Origin: Streptomyces toyocaensis
GTDB taxonomy: Bacteria > Actinomycetota > Actinomycetes > Streptomycetales > Streptomycetaceae
DNA: 64,000 nucleotides
Assembly (NCBI RefSeq): GCF_000725125.1
Contig: NZ_JFCB01000003.1
Span: 62,001-126,000 of the forward strand
Direction of reading: 5' to 3'
In this document: in pieces, positions 33,145 to 42,401 of the stretch
Layout of the letters: the number at the start of each line of letters is the position of its first letter
Position numbering within the stretch: the stretch's first letter is position 1
Translations under genes and position numbers: made by a program
Notes under the pieces: model-generated
What the model was told of the DNA's origin: nothing
Databases searched by the model: none
What the model saw: the letters and a program-made list of their open reading frames with translations, nothing else

Positions 33145-34455
33145 TCACGCCCCCAGCAGGCTCTGGCCGCAGACCCGGACGACCTGGCCGTTCACCGCGC
33201 CGGAGGCCGGGTGGGCGAGCCAGGCGGTGGTCTCGGCGACGTCGGCGGGAAGTCCGCCCTGGGCGAGGGAGTTCATCCGGCGACCCGCCTCACGGATGAA
33301 CAACGGTACGGCGGCCGTCATCTCGGTCTCGATGAACCCGGGTGCGACCGCGTTCACCGTCACGCCGTGCCCGGCGAGCGCGCGCGGGGCGAGGGAGCGG
33401 ACCATCCCGGTGACCCCGGCCTTGCTCGCCCCGTAGTTGGTCTGGCCGGCGTTCCCGGCGAGGCCCGCGATGGAGGAGGTGGCGACGATCCGGCCCCCGC
33501 GCCTCAGGGCGCCCGCGGCGAGCAGCGCGTCGGTCGTGCGCAGCACGCTCGCCAGGTTCACCTCCAGGACCGGTGCCCAGCGCTCGGCGGGCATGTTGGC
33601 CAGCCGCCGGTCACGGGTGATGCCCGCGTTGTGGACGAGTACGTCGATGCCGTCGGGGAGGGCCTCGGCGATCCGGGCGCCCGCGTCGGCGGCGGTGATG
33701 TCGAGGGCGAGCACGCTGCCGCCGAGCCGTTCGGCGACGCGGCGGGCGTCCCGCTCGGCCCGCGGCACGTCGAGGACGACCACGTGGGCGCCGTCCCGGG
33801 CCAGGGTCTCGGCGACCGCCTCGCCGATGCCGCGCGCGGCGCCGGTCACCAGGGCGGTGCGCCCGGCGAGGGGGCGGTCCGCGTCGTACGGGCCGACGGT
33901 GTCGTCGTGGGGGCCGACCCCGATCACCTGGCCGCTGACGTAGGCCGATCTGGGCGAGAGCAGGAAGCGGAGGGTGGACGCGGCGGCGCGGGCGTCGGTG
34001 AGGCGGACCAGGTTCACGGTGACGCCGCGGCCGGTCTCCTTGCCGAGGGAGCGGGTGAAGCCCTCCAACGCCTGCTGTGCGGCGGCCTGATGGTGGTCGG
34101 CGGGGTCGAGCGGGGCGCCGAGCACCACGATCCGGCCGCTCGCGGCGACGGACCGCACGACGGGGTGCAGGGCCGCGTGCACCTCGGCGAGCCCTGCGAC
34201 GTCCCGGATCCCGCTCGCGTCAAGGACGACGGCGGCGGTCCGGCCCGTGGTCCCGTCCGGGCCGGGTCCGGTGCGGGCGAGGACGGGGGCGAGGTCGAGG
34301 CCGGTCGTGCCGGCGGTGAGGTGGAGCAGACCGCCGTCCAGCTCCGGCCGGGCGGCTGACCAGCGGCGCAGCGGGGCGGGCCGGGGGAGACCCAGGCGGC
34401 GCGTCAGGAAGCGGCCCGGCGCGGTGCCGGTGAAGCTCAGGTAGCGGTCGGCCAT
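33145..34455 (-). CDS. High-molecular-weight 3-oxoacyl-ACP/CoA reductase (long FabG)
   Basis: A 436-residue SDR, almost twice normal FabG length. Residues 1-190 are a degenerate, flavodoxin-like N-terminal domain (RIVVLGAPLDP, VTVNLVRL); residues 195-436 hold the active SDR with TGAARGIG (204-211), NAG near 276, Ser in SSIAG, and YGASK (Tyr341, Lys345). The layout matches mycobacterial FabG4, an NADH-dependent ketoacyl-CoA reductase. The ATG at 34455 is chosen because it starts MADRYLSFTGTAPGRFL and lies directly beside the operator palindromes. It is divergent from the thiolase gene. Confidence 0.92.
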   Translation of the reverse strand: MADRYLSFTGTAPGRFLTRRLGLPRPAPLRRWSAARPELDGGLLHLTAGTTGLDLAPVLARTGPGPDGTTGRTAAVVLDASGIRDVAGLAEVHAALHPVVRSVAASGRIVVLGAPLDPADHHQAAAQQALEGFTRSLGKETGRGVTVNLVRLTDARAAASTLRFLLSPRSAYVSGQVIGVGPHDDTVGPYDADRPLAGRTALVTGAARGIGEAVAETLARDGAHVVVLDVPRAERDARRVAERLGGSVLALDITAADAGARIAEALPDGIDVLVHNAGITRDRRLANMPAERWAPVLEVNLASVLRTTDALLAAGALRRGGRIVATSSIAGLAGNAGQTNYGASKAGVTGMVRSLAPRALAGHGVTVNAVAPGFIETEMTAAVPLFIREAGRRMNSLAQGGLPADVAETTAWLAHPASGAVNGQVVRVCGQSLLGA

Positions 34456-34471
34456 GAGGGCTCCTCCGTGC

Positions 34472-34500
34472 TTACTCTGGAGTAAGGTTACCGGAGGTAA
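34472..34500. promoter_or_regulatory. Paired palindromes between fabG and thiolase genes
   Basis: Two palindromes lie side by side: TTACTCTGGAGTAA (34472-34485) and TTACCGGAGGTAA (34488-34500), sharing the half-site TTAC-C/T. They fill the gap between the divergent starts at 34455 and 34505, and the second contains the thiolase ribosome-binding site GGAGG. A TetR dimer pair is the likely ligand; the nearest candidate is encoded at 31609. Confidence 0.68.
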
Positions 34501-34504
34501 TCCT

Positions 34505-35815
34505 ATGGCACGTGAGGAGCAGGTCGAGATGAGCACCCTGAAGCCGACGGCCGTGCGGCGCGTCGCGGTCGTCGGCGGCGCCCGCGTCCCCTTCGCCCGC
34601 TCCGACGGCCCGTACGCCACCGCCTCCAACCAGGAGATGCTCACCGCCGCGCTGGACGGTCTCGTCGCGCGGTACGGCCTGCAAGGGCCGGGCGCCGTCG
34701 GGGAGTTCGTCGCCGGGGCGGTCCTCAAGCACAGCCGTGACTTCAACCTCGCCCGCGAGACGGTCCTCGGCTCGGCGCTCGACGCCCGCACCCCCGCCTA
34801 CGACATCCAGCAGGCCTGCGGTACCGGGCTGCAGGCCGTCGTCGCCGCCGCCAACAAGATCGCCCTCGGACAGACGGAGGCCGCGATCGCCGGCGGCGCC
34901 GACACCGCGAGCGACGCCCCCCTCGGCGTCAACGACGACCTGCGCAAGGTGCTGCTCCAGGCGCGGCGCGCGACGTCGCCGGCCGCGCGCCTCAGGGCGC
35001 TGGCGAAGGTACGCCCCCGCCATCTCGTCCCCGACATCCCGCGCAACGCCGAGCCGAGCACCGGCCTCTCCATGGGCGAACACGCCGCCGTCACCGCCCG
35101 TGCCTGGGGCATCACCCGGGAGGCCCAGGACGAACTCGCGGCGGCCAGTCACCAGCGGCTCGCGGCGGCGTACGAACGCGGCCTGCTGAAGGACCTGGTG
35201 GTGCCCTTCCGGGGCCTGGCCCGCGACCAGAACCTGCGCTCCGGCTCGACGGTGGAGAAACTCGCCGCGCTGAAACCGGTGTTCGGCCTGGAGCACCCCG
35301 GTCCGACCATGACCGCGGGCAATTCGACCCCGCTCACGGACGGCGCGGCGCTGGTGCTGCTGGCGAGCGAGGAGTGGGCCCGGGAACGGGGCCTGGAACC
35401 GCTCGCGTACCTCACCGCCCACGAGAGTGCCGCCGTGGACTTCGTGCGCGGTGACGTCGCCGACGGCGAGGACGGCCTGCTGATGGCCCCGGCGTACGCG
35501 GTCCCCCGCATGCTGGAGCGGACCGGTCTTGGCATGGCGGACTTCGACCTGGTCGAGATCCACGAGGCGTTCGCCTCCCAGGTGCTCGCCACCCTGGCCG
35601 CCTGGGAGAAGCGAGGTCTGGCGCCCGTCGACCGCGCGCGGCTGAACGTCGCCGGCTCGTCCCTGGCCACCGGCCACCCCTTCGCCGCGACGGGCGCCCG
35701 CATCGTCGCGACGCTGGCCACCCTGCTCGCCGAACGGGACGCACCCGGCCGGGGACTGATCTCCGTCTGCGCGGCGGGCCGACAGGGCGTGACGGCGATC
35801 CTGGAACGGCCGTGA
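34505..35815 (+). CDS. Acetyl-CoA C-acetyltransferase (thiolase)
   Basis: A 436-residue thiolase. The nucleophilic Cys105 is in DIQQACGTGLQ; the acid/base residues lie in HEAFASQVLA, LATGHPFAATGAR and the C-terminal SVCAAGRQG. The ATG at 34505 has GGAGG seven bases upstream; a downstream in-frame ATG at 34529 is an alternative. It is divergent from the long FabG gene, and together with the MaoC and ligase genes it could form a cycle for fatty acid degradation or reverse synthesis. The FadA/FadI-like length suits long acyl chains. Confidence 0.92.
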   Translation: MAREEQVEMSTLKPTAVRRVAVVGGARVPFARSDGPYATASNQEMLTAALDGLVARYGLQGPGAVGEFVAGAVLKHSRDFNLARETVLGSALDARTPAYDIQQACGTGLQAVVAAANKIALGQTEAAIAGGADTASDAPLGVNDDLRKVLLQARRATSPAARLRALAKVRPRHLVPDIPRNAEPSTGLSMGEHAAVTARAWGITREAQDELAAASHQRLAAAYERGLLKDLVVPFRGLARDQNLRSGSTVEKLAALKPVFGLEHPGPTMTAGNSTPLTDGAALVLLASEEWARERGLEPLAYLTAHESAAVDFVRGDVADGEDGLLMAPAYAVPRMLERTGLGMADFDLVEIHEAFASQVLATLAAWEKRGLAPVDRARLNVAGSSLATGHPFAATGARIVATLATLLAERDAPGRGLISVCAAGRQGVTAILERP

Positions 35816-36056
35816 ACGGCCGTGAACGCCGTGCATGCCCCGTGACACGTACGTGAGTGACCCTCACGCGACCCCCGACACTGCACATGCCCGGCCCGGG
35901 ACCCTTCCCGTCCCCGCACAGACCCGCCACGTCCGGCCCGTACGATCCCGGCACCCACCGGTGGCCCCCCGCGGGACCCACCGGTGAACGCCTCGGCGTG
36001 CGAGGCACGTACGTCGTGGCAGCACGCAGTTCCCCTGCACGCCCCAGGAGCCGCCC

Positions 36057-37979
36057 GTGTCCACCGCGCATTCCTCCACCGCTCTCGACGACGACGTCTA
36101 CGGAGCGCCCGTCCTCGTCGAGCCCGAGACCCGGCGGCTGGACGGGGCCGTACGGGAAGCGTCCGTACCGCCGTTCGCGAAGCCGGTGCGGCACGGATCC
36201 CTCGCCGACCTGCCGTTCGACAACGCGGGCGCGGCACCGGACGCGGTGGTGCTCAGCCGGAGGTCGGCCGACGGCGGCTGGCGTGACGTTTCGGCGCGGG
36301 GGTTCGCCGCCGAGGTCATGGCCGTCGCGAAGGGACTGATCGCCGAGGGCCTGGCGCCGGGCGACCGGATCGCCGTCATGGCCCGCACCGTCTACGAGTG
36401 GACGGTCCTCGACTTCGCCGCCTGGGCGGCCGGACTGGTCACCGTCCCCGTCTACCCCACCTCGTCCGTCTTCCAGGCCCGCTGGATCCTGCACGACTCC
36501 GGCGCGGTCGCCCTGATCACGGAGACCACGGCGCAGGCCGCCGCCCTCGGCCCCGAGCTGCCGCACCTGCCCGACCTGCGACGGGTGTGGACCATGGACA
36601 AGGGCCACGTCGACGCCCTGGCGGAGGCGGGAGCACACCTCCCGGACGCCGAGGTGGAGGTGCGCCGGGGCATGCTGGTCCCCGACACCCTCGCCACCCT
36701 CGTCTACACGTCGGGCACGACCGGCCGCCCCAAGGGCTGCGCCCTCACCCACGGCAACTTCTTCGCGGGGGTGGACAACGCGATCGAGCTACTCTACCCC
36801 ATCTTCAAGGCCCGGACCAGCGAAGAGGCCTCCGTGCTGCTCTTCCTGCCGATGTCCCACGTCTTCGGCCGCATGGTCGCCGTCGCCTGCGTGCGCGCCC
36901 GGGTGCGCCTCGGACACGCGCCGAGCCTGGCGGCCGAGGACCTGCTGCCGGACCTGGCGAGCTTCCGGCCCACCTGTCTGCTGGCCATCCCCTACATGCT
37001 GGAGAAGGTCTTCAACACCGCCCGGGCGAAGGCCGAGTCGGGCGGACGGCTCTCCACCTTCGACCGCGCGGTGTCGGTGGCCCGCCGCTACGGCGAGGCA
37101 CTCGAGGCCCGGCAGACCGGCGCCGGCCCCGGCCCGTCCCGCTCCCTGAAGGCGGCGCGCGCCCTCTACGACCCGCTCGTCTACCGCAAGCTGCGCAACG
37201 CCATGGGCGGCAGGGTCCGCTACGCCATCTGCGGCGGCTCCCCGCTCGGCCGCCGTCTCGCCGCGTTCTACGCCGGTGCGGGCATCGAGATCTTCGAGGG
37301 CTACGGCCTGACGGAGACCACGGGCGCCTCGACGGTGACCCCTCCGCTGAAACCCCGCCTCGGCACGGTGGGCTGGCCGCTGCCCGGCACGCGGATCCGG
37401 ATCGCGGCGGACGGCGAGATCCTGCTCGGGGGAGAGCACGTGCTGCGCGGCTACTGGGACCCGCAGGCGGGCGGGGTCGTCCCGGCGGCCCCCGACGGCT
37501 GGCTCCCCACGGGCGACCTGGGCGAACTGGACGACGAGGGCTATCTGACCATCACGGGCCGCAAGAAGGAGCTGATCATCACCGCGGGCGGCAAGAGCGT
37601 CGCTCCGGCACCGCTGGAGAACTGGCTCCGCTCACACCCGCTGATCTCCCAGGTCATGGTGGTGGGCGACAACCGCCCGTACGTCTCCGCCCTGATCACC
37701 CTCGACCTCGACGGCGTCACCCACTGGCGCCGCATGAACGGCAAGCACCCGGTCCCCGCGAAACTGCTGGTGGACGACGAGGAGCTGCTGGCGGTCCTCC
37801 GGCGCGCCGTCGACGAGGCCAACAAGATGCTCTCCCGCCCGGAGTCGATCCGCCGCTTCACCGTCCTCCCGGTGGACTTCACCGAGGAGGCGAGCCACCT
37901 GACGCCGTCGATGAAGCTGCGGCGCGCGGAGATCCTGCGGGACTTCGCGGAGGAGGTGGAGGGTCTGTACGGGGGATAG
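36057..37979 (+). CDS. Long-chain fatty acid-CoA ligase (AMP-dependent synthetase)
   Basis: A 640-residue acyl-adenylate enzyme. The AMP-binding P-loop is LVYTSGTTGRPKGCALTHGN; other blocks are PMSHVFGRMV, GYGLTETTGAS, PTGDLGELDDEGYLTITGRKKELI with the catalytic Lys near the C-terminus (SMKLRR). Length and the RPTCLLAIPYMLEKVFNTA region match FadD15-type ligases. GTG at 36057 has GGAG eight to ten bases upstream. It activates fatty acids for the neighbouring thiolase, FabG and MaoC enzymes, although the gap of 241 bases suggests its own promoter. Confidence 0.93.
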   Translation: MSTAHSSTALDDDVYGAPVLVEPETRRLDGAVREASVPPFAKPVRHGSLADLPFDNAGAAPDAVVLSRRSADGGWRDVSARGFAAEVMAVAKGLIAEGLAPGDRIAVMARTVYEWTVLDFAAWAAGLVTVPVYPTSSVFQARWILHDSGAVALITETTAQAAALGPELPHLPDLRRVWTMDKGHVDALAEAGAHLPDAEVEVRRGMLVPDTLATLVYTSGTTGRPKGCALTHGNFFAGVDNAIELLYPIFKARTSEEASVLLFLPMSHVFGRMVAVACVRARVRLGHAPSLAAEDLLPDLASFRPTCLLAIPYMLEKVFNTARAKAESGGRLSTFDRAVSVARRYGEALEARQTGAGPGPSRSLKAARALYDPLVYRKLRNAMGGRVRYAICGGSPLGRRLAAFYAGAGIEIFEGYGLTETTGASTVTPPLKPRLGTVGWPLPGTRIRIAADGEILLGGEHVLRGYWDPQAGGVVPAAPDGWLPTGDLGELDDEGYLTITGRKKELIITAGGKSVAPAPLENWLRSHPLISQVMVVGDNRPYVSALITLDLDGVTHWRRMNGKHPVPAKLLVDDEELLAVLRRAVDEANKMLSRPESIRRFTVLPVDFTEEASHLTPSMKLRRAEILRDFAEEVEGLYGG

Positions 37980-37980
37980 G

Positions 37981-38634
37981 TCACCGCGTCGCGCGGGCGA
38001 TCAGGAGTGCCTGGGGGGTCGACTCGCCCTGGTCCGTGTCGGCCGCCCGCACCGTCTGCTGGACGAGGGTGAAACCGGCCGCCCCCAGGAGCGCGGCGAC
38101 GCGTTCCGGGCGCATGCGCCGGAAGTCGAGGGTGACCGGGTGGCCCCAGGGATGCTCGTGGCGGCGGGGTTCGTCGCCGCACTGGAAGGCGAGCAGCAGG
38201 TGGCCCCCGGGCGCCAGGACCCGGCGGAACTCGGCGTACACGGCGGGCAGCTCGTCCTGCGGGGTGTGGATGGTGGAGTACCAGGAGACCACGCCCTCCA
38301 GGCTCCCGTCGGGGAGGTCCAGCTTCCGCATCGAGCCGCGCTCGAAGCGCAGGCCGGGGTGCTCGCGACGGGCGATCGCGAGCATCCCCTCCGACAGGTC
38401 GAGGCCGAAGACGGAGAGTCCGAGGGAGGCGAGGTGCGCGGTCACCTCACCGGGGCCGCACCCCAGGTCGGCCACCCGGCCGTGCTTGCCGACCAGCTCG
38501 GCGAAACCGGCCAGCAGCGCCCGGTCCAGCGGCCGCACGGCGAGCTGGTCACGGAACAGGGCGGCGTAGTCCTCGGCGATGGCGTCGTAGAAGGCGCGGG
38601 TGGCGGCTGTGTGATCGGCGTCGGCGGCGGTCAT
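37981..38634 (-). CDS. Class I SAM-dependent methyltransferase
   Basis: A 217-residue enzyme. Motif I is VADLGCGPGEVTAHLASLG, followed by VFGLDLSEGML (acidic residue binding the SAM ribose), GSMRKLDLPDGSLEGVVSWYS and a post-motif RVLAPGGHLLLAF. The ATG at 38634 starts MTAADADHTAATRAFYDAIAEDYA, typical of UbiE/methyltransf_11 proteins. The acceptor is unknown. Its stop is one base after the converging ligase stop. Confidence 0.87.
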   Translation of the reverse strand: MTAADADHTAATRAFYDAIAEDYAALFRDQLAVRPLDRALLAGFAELVGKHGRVADLGCGPGEVTAHLASLGLSVFGLDLSEGMLAIARREHPGLRFERGSMRKLDLPDGSLEGVVSWYSTIHTPQDELPAVYAEFRRVLAPGGHLLLAFQCGDEPRRHEHPWGHPVTLDFRRMRPERVAALLGAAGFTLVQQTVRAADTDQGESTPQALLIARATR

Positions 38635-38828
38635 GGGCGGTGACCCTACCCGTATGCGCGCATTCCGGGGACCGGACGGGTGAATGCGGGACCGGACGAG
38701 GAGAATGCCGCCCGGTCGCGGTGATGTGCCCCATTCATGCGCTGATGGAGCCCGGTGCGGAATTCGCGCGGAAGGTGCCGCGGGTGGGCGAAGAATTCGC
38801 CGGGAATTCAGCAGGGTGCCGAAAAGGC

Positions 38829-38861
38829 AGGAGCCCCGTCGCCTGACGGCGCGGGGCTCCT
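38829..38861 (-). terminator. Terminator of the cold-shock gene
   Basis: Read on the minus strand, AGGAGCCCCG (38861-38852) and CGGGGCTCCT (38838-38829) form a perfect 10-base stem followed by GCCTTTTC, 32 bases after the cold-shock gene stop. Confidence 0.82.
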
Positions 38862-38893
38862 TGGGTACTGCTAGTCGTTCCCGGATCGGAGGA

Positions 38894-39097
38894 TCAGACC
38901 GGGGTGACGTTCTCCGCCTGAGGGCCCTTCGGACCCTGCGTGACGTCGAAGGACACCTGCTGGTTCTCCTCGAGGGAGCGGAAACCGCTCGCGTTGATCG
39001 CGGAGTAGTGGACGAAGACGTCGGGGCCGCCGCCTTCCTGGGCGATGAAACCAAAGCCCTTTTCGGCGTTGAACCACTTCACGGTTCCGGTAGCCAT
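38894..39097 (-). CDS. csp: CspA-family cold-shock protein
   Basis: A 67-residue RNA/DNA-binding OB-fold protein. Both RNP motifs are visible: KGFGFIA and VFVHYSAI. The start is the ATG at 39097 ([16 protein letters not shown]), with an SD-like AGGAGGG upstream. It serves as an RNA chaperone. A promoter about 160-185 bases upstream gives a leader of roughly 150 bases, as in cold-shock mRNAs whose leaders fold with temperature. Confidence 0.97.
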   Translation of the reverse strand: MATGTVKWFNAEKGFGFIAQEGGGPDVFVHYSAINASGFRSLEENQQVSFDVTQGPKGPQAENVTPV

Positions 39098-40254
<1,157 letters not shown>

Positions 40255-40335
40255 CCCCGGGCGGGGGGCGCGGGCGGCGCACTACCCTGCTGGAGGGCTC
40301 CGGCGTAGGGGCGTGACGGGGGAGGGGTGGACGCC

Positions 40336-42255
40336 ATGCGGCCGCTCGATGCGGACGAACCCACGGTCGTGGGGCCCTACCGGCTGCTCGGCCGGCTCGG
40401 CTCCGGCGGGATGGGCCGGGTCTACCTGGGCCGCAGTGCCGGGGGCCGCACCGTCGCGGTGAAGATCGTGCACCCGCACTTCGCGCTGGACGAGGAGTTC
40501 CGCGCCCGGTTCCGCCGCGAGGTCGACGCCGCGCGCCGGGTGGGCGGCGCCTGGACGGCGTCCGTCCTGGACGCCGACCCCGGGGCCCGGGTGCCGTGGG
40601 TCGCCACCGCCTACGCGGCCGGTCCCTCCCTCGCGGCGGCGGTCACGGACGCCGGACCGCTGCCCGAGCACACCGTACGGACCCTGGGCGCGGGTCTGGC
40701 CGAGGCGCTGACGGCCGTGCACCAACGGGGCCTGGTGCACCGGGACGTGAAGCCGTCCAACGTCCTGCTGACCCTCGACGGCCCCCTGCTGATCGACTTC
40801 GGCATCACCCGCGCCATGGACGGCACGGCCTCCCTGACCTCCACCGGCGTCTCGATCGGCTCACCCGGCTACATGTCCCCGGAGCAGATCCTCGGCAAGG
40901 GCGTGACGGGCGCGGCGGACGTCTTCTCCCTCGGCGCGGTCCTGGTGTACGCGGCGACCGGACGGCCGCCCTTCCCCGGCGACTCCTCGGCGGCGCTGCT
41001 GTACAAGGTCGTGCACGAGCCGCCCGAGCTGGGTGCGGTGGACGGCGAGCTGCGCGACCTGACCGAGGCCTGCCTGGACAAGGACCCGTCCGCCCGCCCG
41101 GCCCCGGCCGAGGTGGCCCGCCGTCTCGCCCCGGAGGGCGGCGCGGCCCGCATGGTGGCGGGCGGATGGCTGCCCGGGCCCCTGGTGGAACAGGTCAGCC
41201 GGGCCGCGGTGCGCCTGCTGAACCTGGACGCGACGGGGGAGGGGCCGTCGGGGCCGGTGGGGTTCAGCAGGCCATCGGTGGGCGGGACGCCGGCGGGCGA
41301 CCCCCGGGAGCCGGCGGCCCCGCCGGCCACGGGGCCGCCGGGGGCGGCGGGTGGCGGGCAGGGCGGCCCGTCGCAGGCCGGTGCTCCGGGGACGGTCGCC
41401 GCGGGTGGTGTGCACGGCGGTCCGTCGGCCGCGGGGTCGCGGGGCGCGGCGGATGGGGGGCACGGTGGTCCGTCGCGCCTCGACGTCCCGGCAGCCGGCG
41501 CTGCGGCCACCGGTGCCTTCGGCCCGCCCCCGGTCATGCCGGCGCCACGGGAGCCGGGCGCGGCCGTCCTCCCCGAACCGCGTGACACACCGACCGACCG
41601 GCCCACGGCCGGCCCGGACAACGGTCCACCGGCCGCGCCTCCGCACGCGAGCCCCCACCCGCCCACCCAGCCCGCGGCATCCCACCGCCCCGGCAAGCTC
41701 TCCGTCTCCGTCGCCGCCACGGCCGCCCCCGGCCCCAGCGGCAGGGGCCGGCGTGTGAGCTGCACCGTCGCCCTAGCCGTCGCGGGCGCGTTGGCCGCCG
41801 TGACCGTGGGCTCCGTGTTCGTGTTCGACCTGCTGCCGGGCGGCTCCTCCCGCGACCGGGCGGGTTCCGGCGACGAGGCGAAGACGCCGCAGGCGCCCCT
41901 CACCGTCCCCACCGGCTACCTCGGCACCTGGGAGGGCCAGGCCGGCTCCCGCGAGACGATCGCCATTCCGCTCGGCACGTTCCGGGTGACGCTCCGCCAG
42001 GCGAAGGTGGGCGAGCGGGTGGGCACCCTCCGGCACACGGACATCTTCGGTGGCGTCTGCGACGACGTCCTCACGCTGAAACAGGTCACGGAGAAGCAGC
42101 TCGTCACGACCTCCGTCGGCGCGAAGACCAACCGTGACGTCTGCGACCAGGCCGCCCACACCGTCCGTCTCACCCCGGTGGGCGACGACCTCGTGTACGA
42201 GTCGGACAGCAAGCCCTCCGGACGCCCGAAGGCCCGCCTGTCGAAGGTCGGTTAG
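40336..42255 (+). CDS. Transmembrane Ser/Thr protein kinase
   Basis: A 639-residue Hanks-type kinase. The ATG at 40336 has GGGGAGGGG at a suitable distance; a GTG nine bases earlier is too close to it. Motifs: GRLGSGGMGRVYLG (about 19-32), HRDVKPSN (from His135), DFG (from Asp154), SPEQ. A long Pro/Gly/Ala-rich linker (about 300-465) precedes one membrane helix (about 474-500) and a 130-residue extracytoplasmic domain (TGYLGTWEGQAGSRETIAIP onward) of mostly beta strands, which I do not recognise. It stands directly upstream of the secretion ATPase gene. Confidence 0.9.
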   Translation: MRPLDADEPTVVGPYRLLGRLGSGGMGRVYLGRSAGGRTVAVKIVHPHFALDEEFRARFRREVDAARRVGGAWTASVLDADPGARVPWVATAYAAGPSLAAAVTDAGPLPEHTVRTLGAGLAEALTAVHQRGLVHRDVKPSNVLLTLDGPLLIDFGITRAMDGTASLTSTGVSIGSPGYMSPEQILGKGVTGAADVFSLGAVLVYAATGRPPFPGDSSAALLYKVVHEPPELGAVDGELRDLTEACLDKDPSARPAPAEVARRLAPEGGAARMVAGGWLPGPLVEQVSRAAVRLLNLDATGEGPSGPVGFSRPSVGGTPAGDPREPAAPPATGPPGAAGGGQGGPSQAGAPGTVAAGGVHGGPSAAGSRGAADGGHGGPSRLDVPAAGAAATGAFGPPPVMPAPREPGAAVLPEPRDTPTDRPTAGPDNGPPAAPPHASPHPPTQPAASHRPGKLSVSVAATAAPGPSGRGRRVSCTVALAVAGALAAVTVGSVFVFDLLPGGSSRDRAGSGDEAKTPQAPLTVPTGYLGTWEGQAGSRETIAIPLGTFRVTLRQAKVGERVGTLRHTDIFGGVCDDVLTLKQVTEKQLVTTSVGAKTNRDVCDQAAHTVRLTPVGDDLVYESDSKPSGRPKARLSKVG

Positions 42256-42401
42256 GCCGTCCGCCGCTCCTCCCGGTCGCTGTCCGCCGCCCGGGACTCA
42301 CTAGTGTGTCCCGTCGGCGAGAGCGTCGCGCCGCCGGCCGTCCGACGCCCGGCTGAAGCAACGAACGTGGCCACAGGGGCCGACGGGGAGGGTGAACCGC
42401 C

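Noticed and set aside
35804..35832. Short tandem AACGGCCGTG repeats at the thiolase stop.
   Set aside because: Two and a half copies of a 10-base unit in GC-rich DNA; not enough to claim a function.
38664..38710. Imperfect direct repeat of GGGACCGGACG.
   Set aside because: Only two copies in a short spacer; likely chance or slippage.
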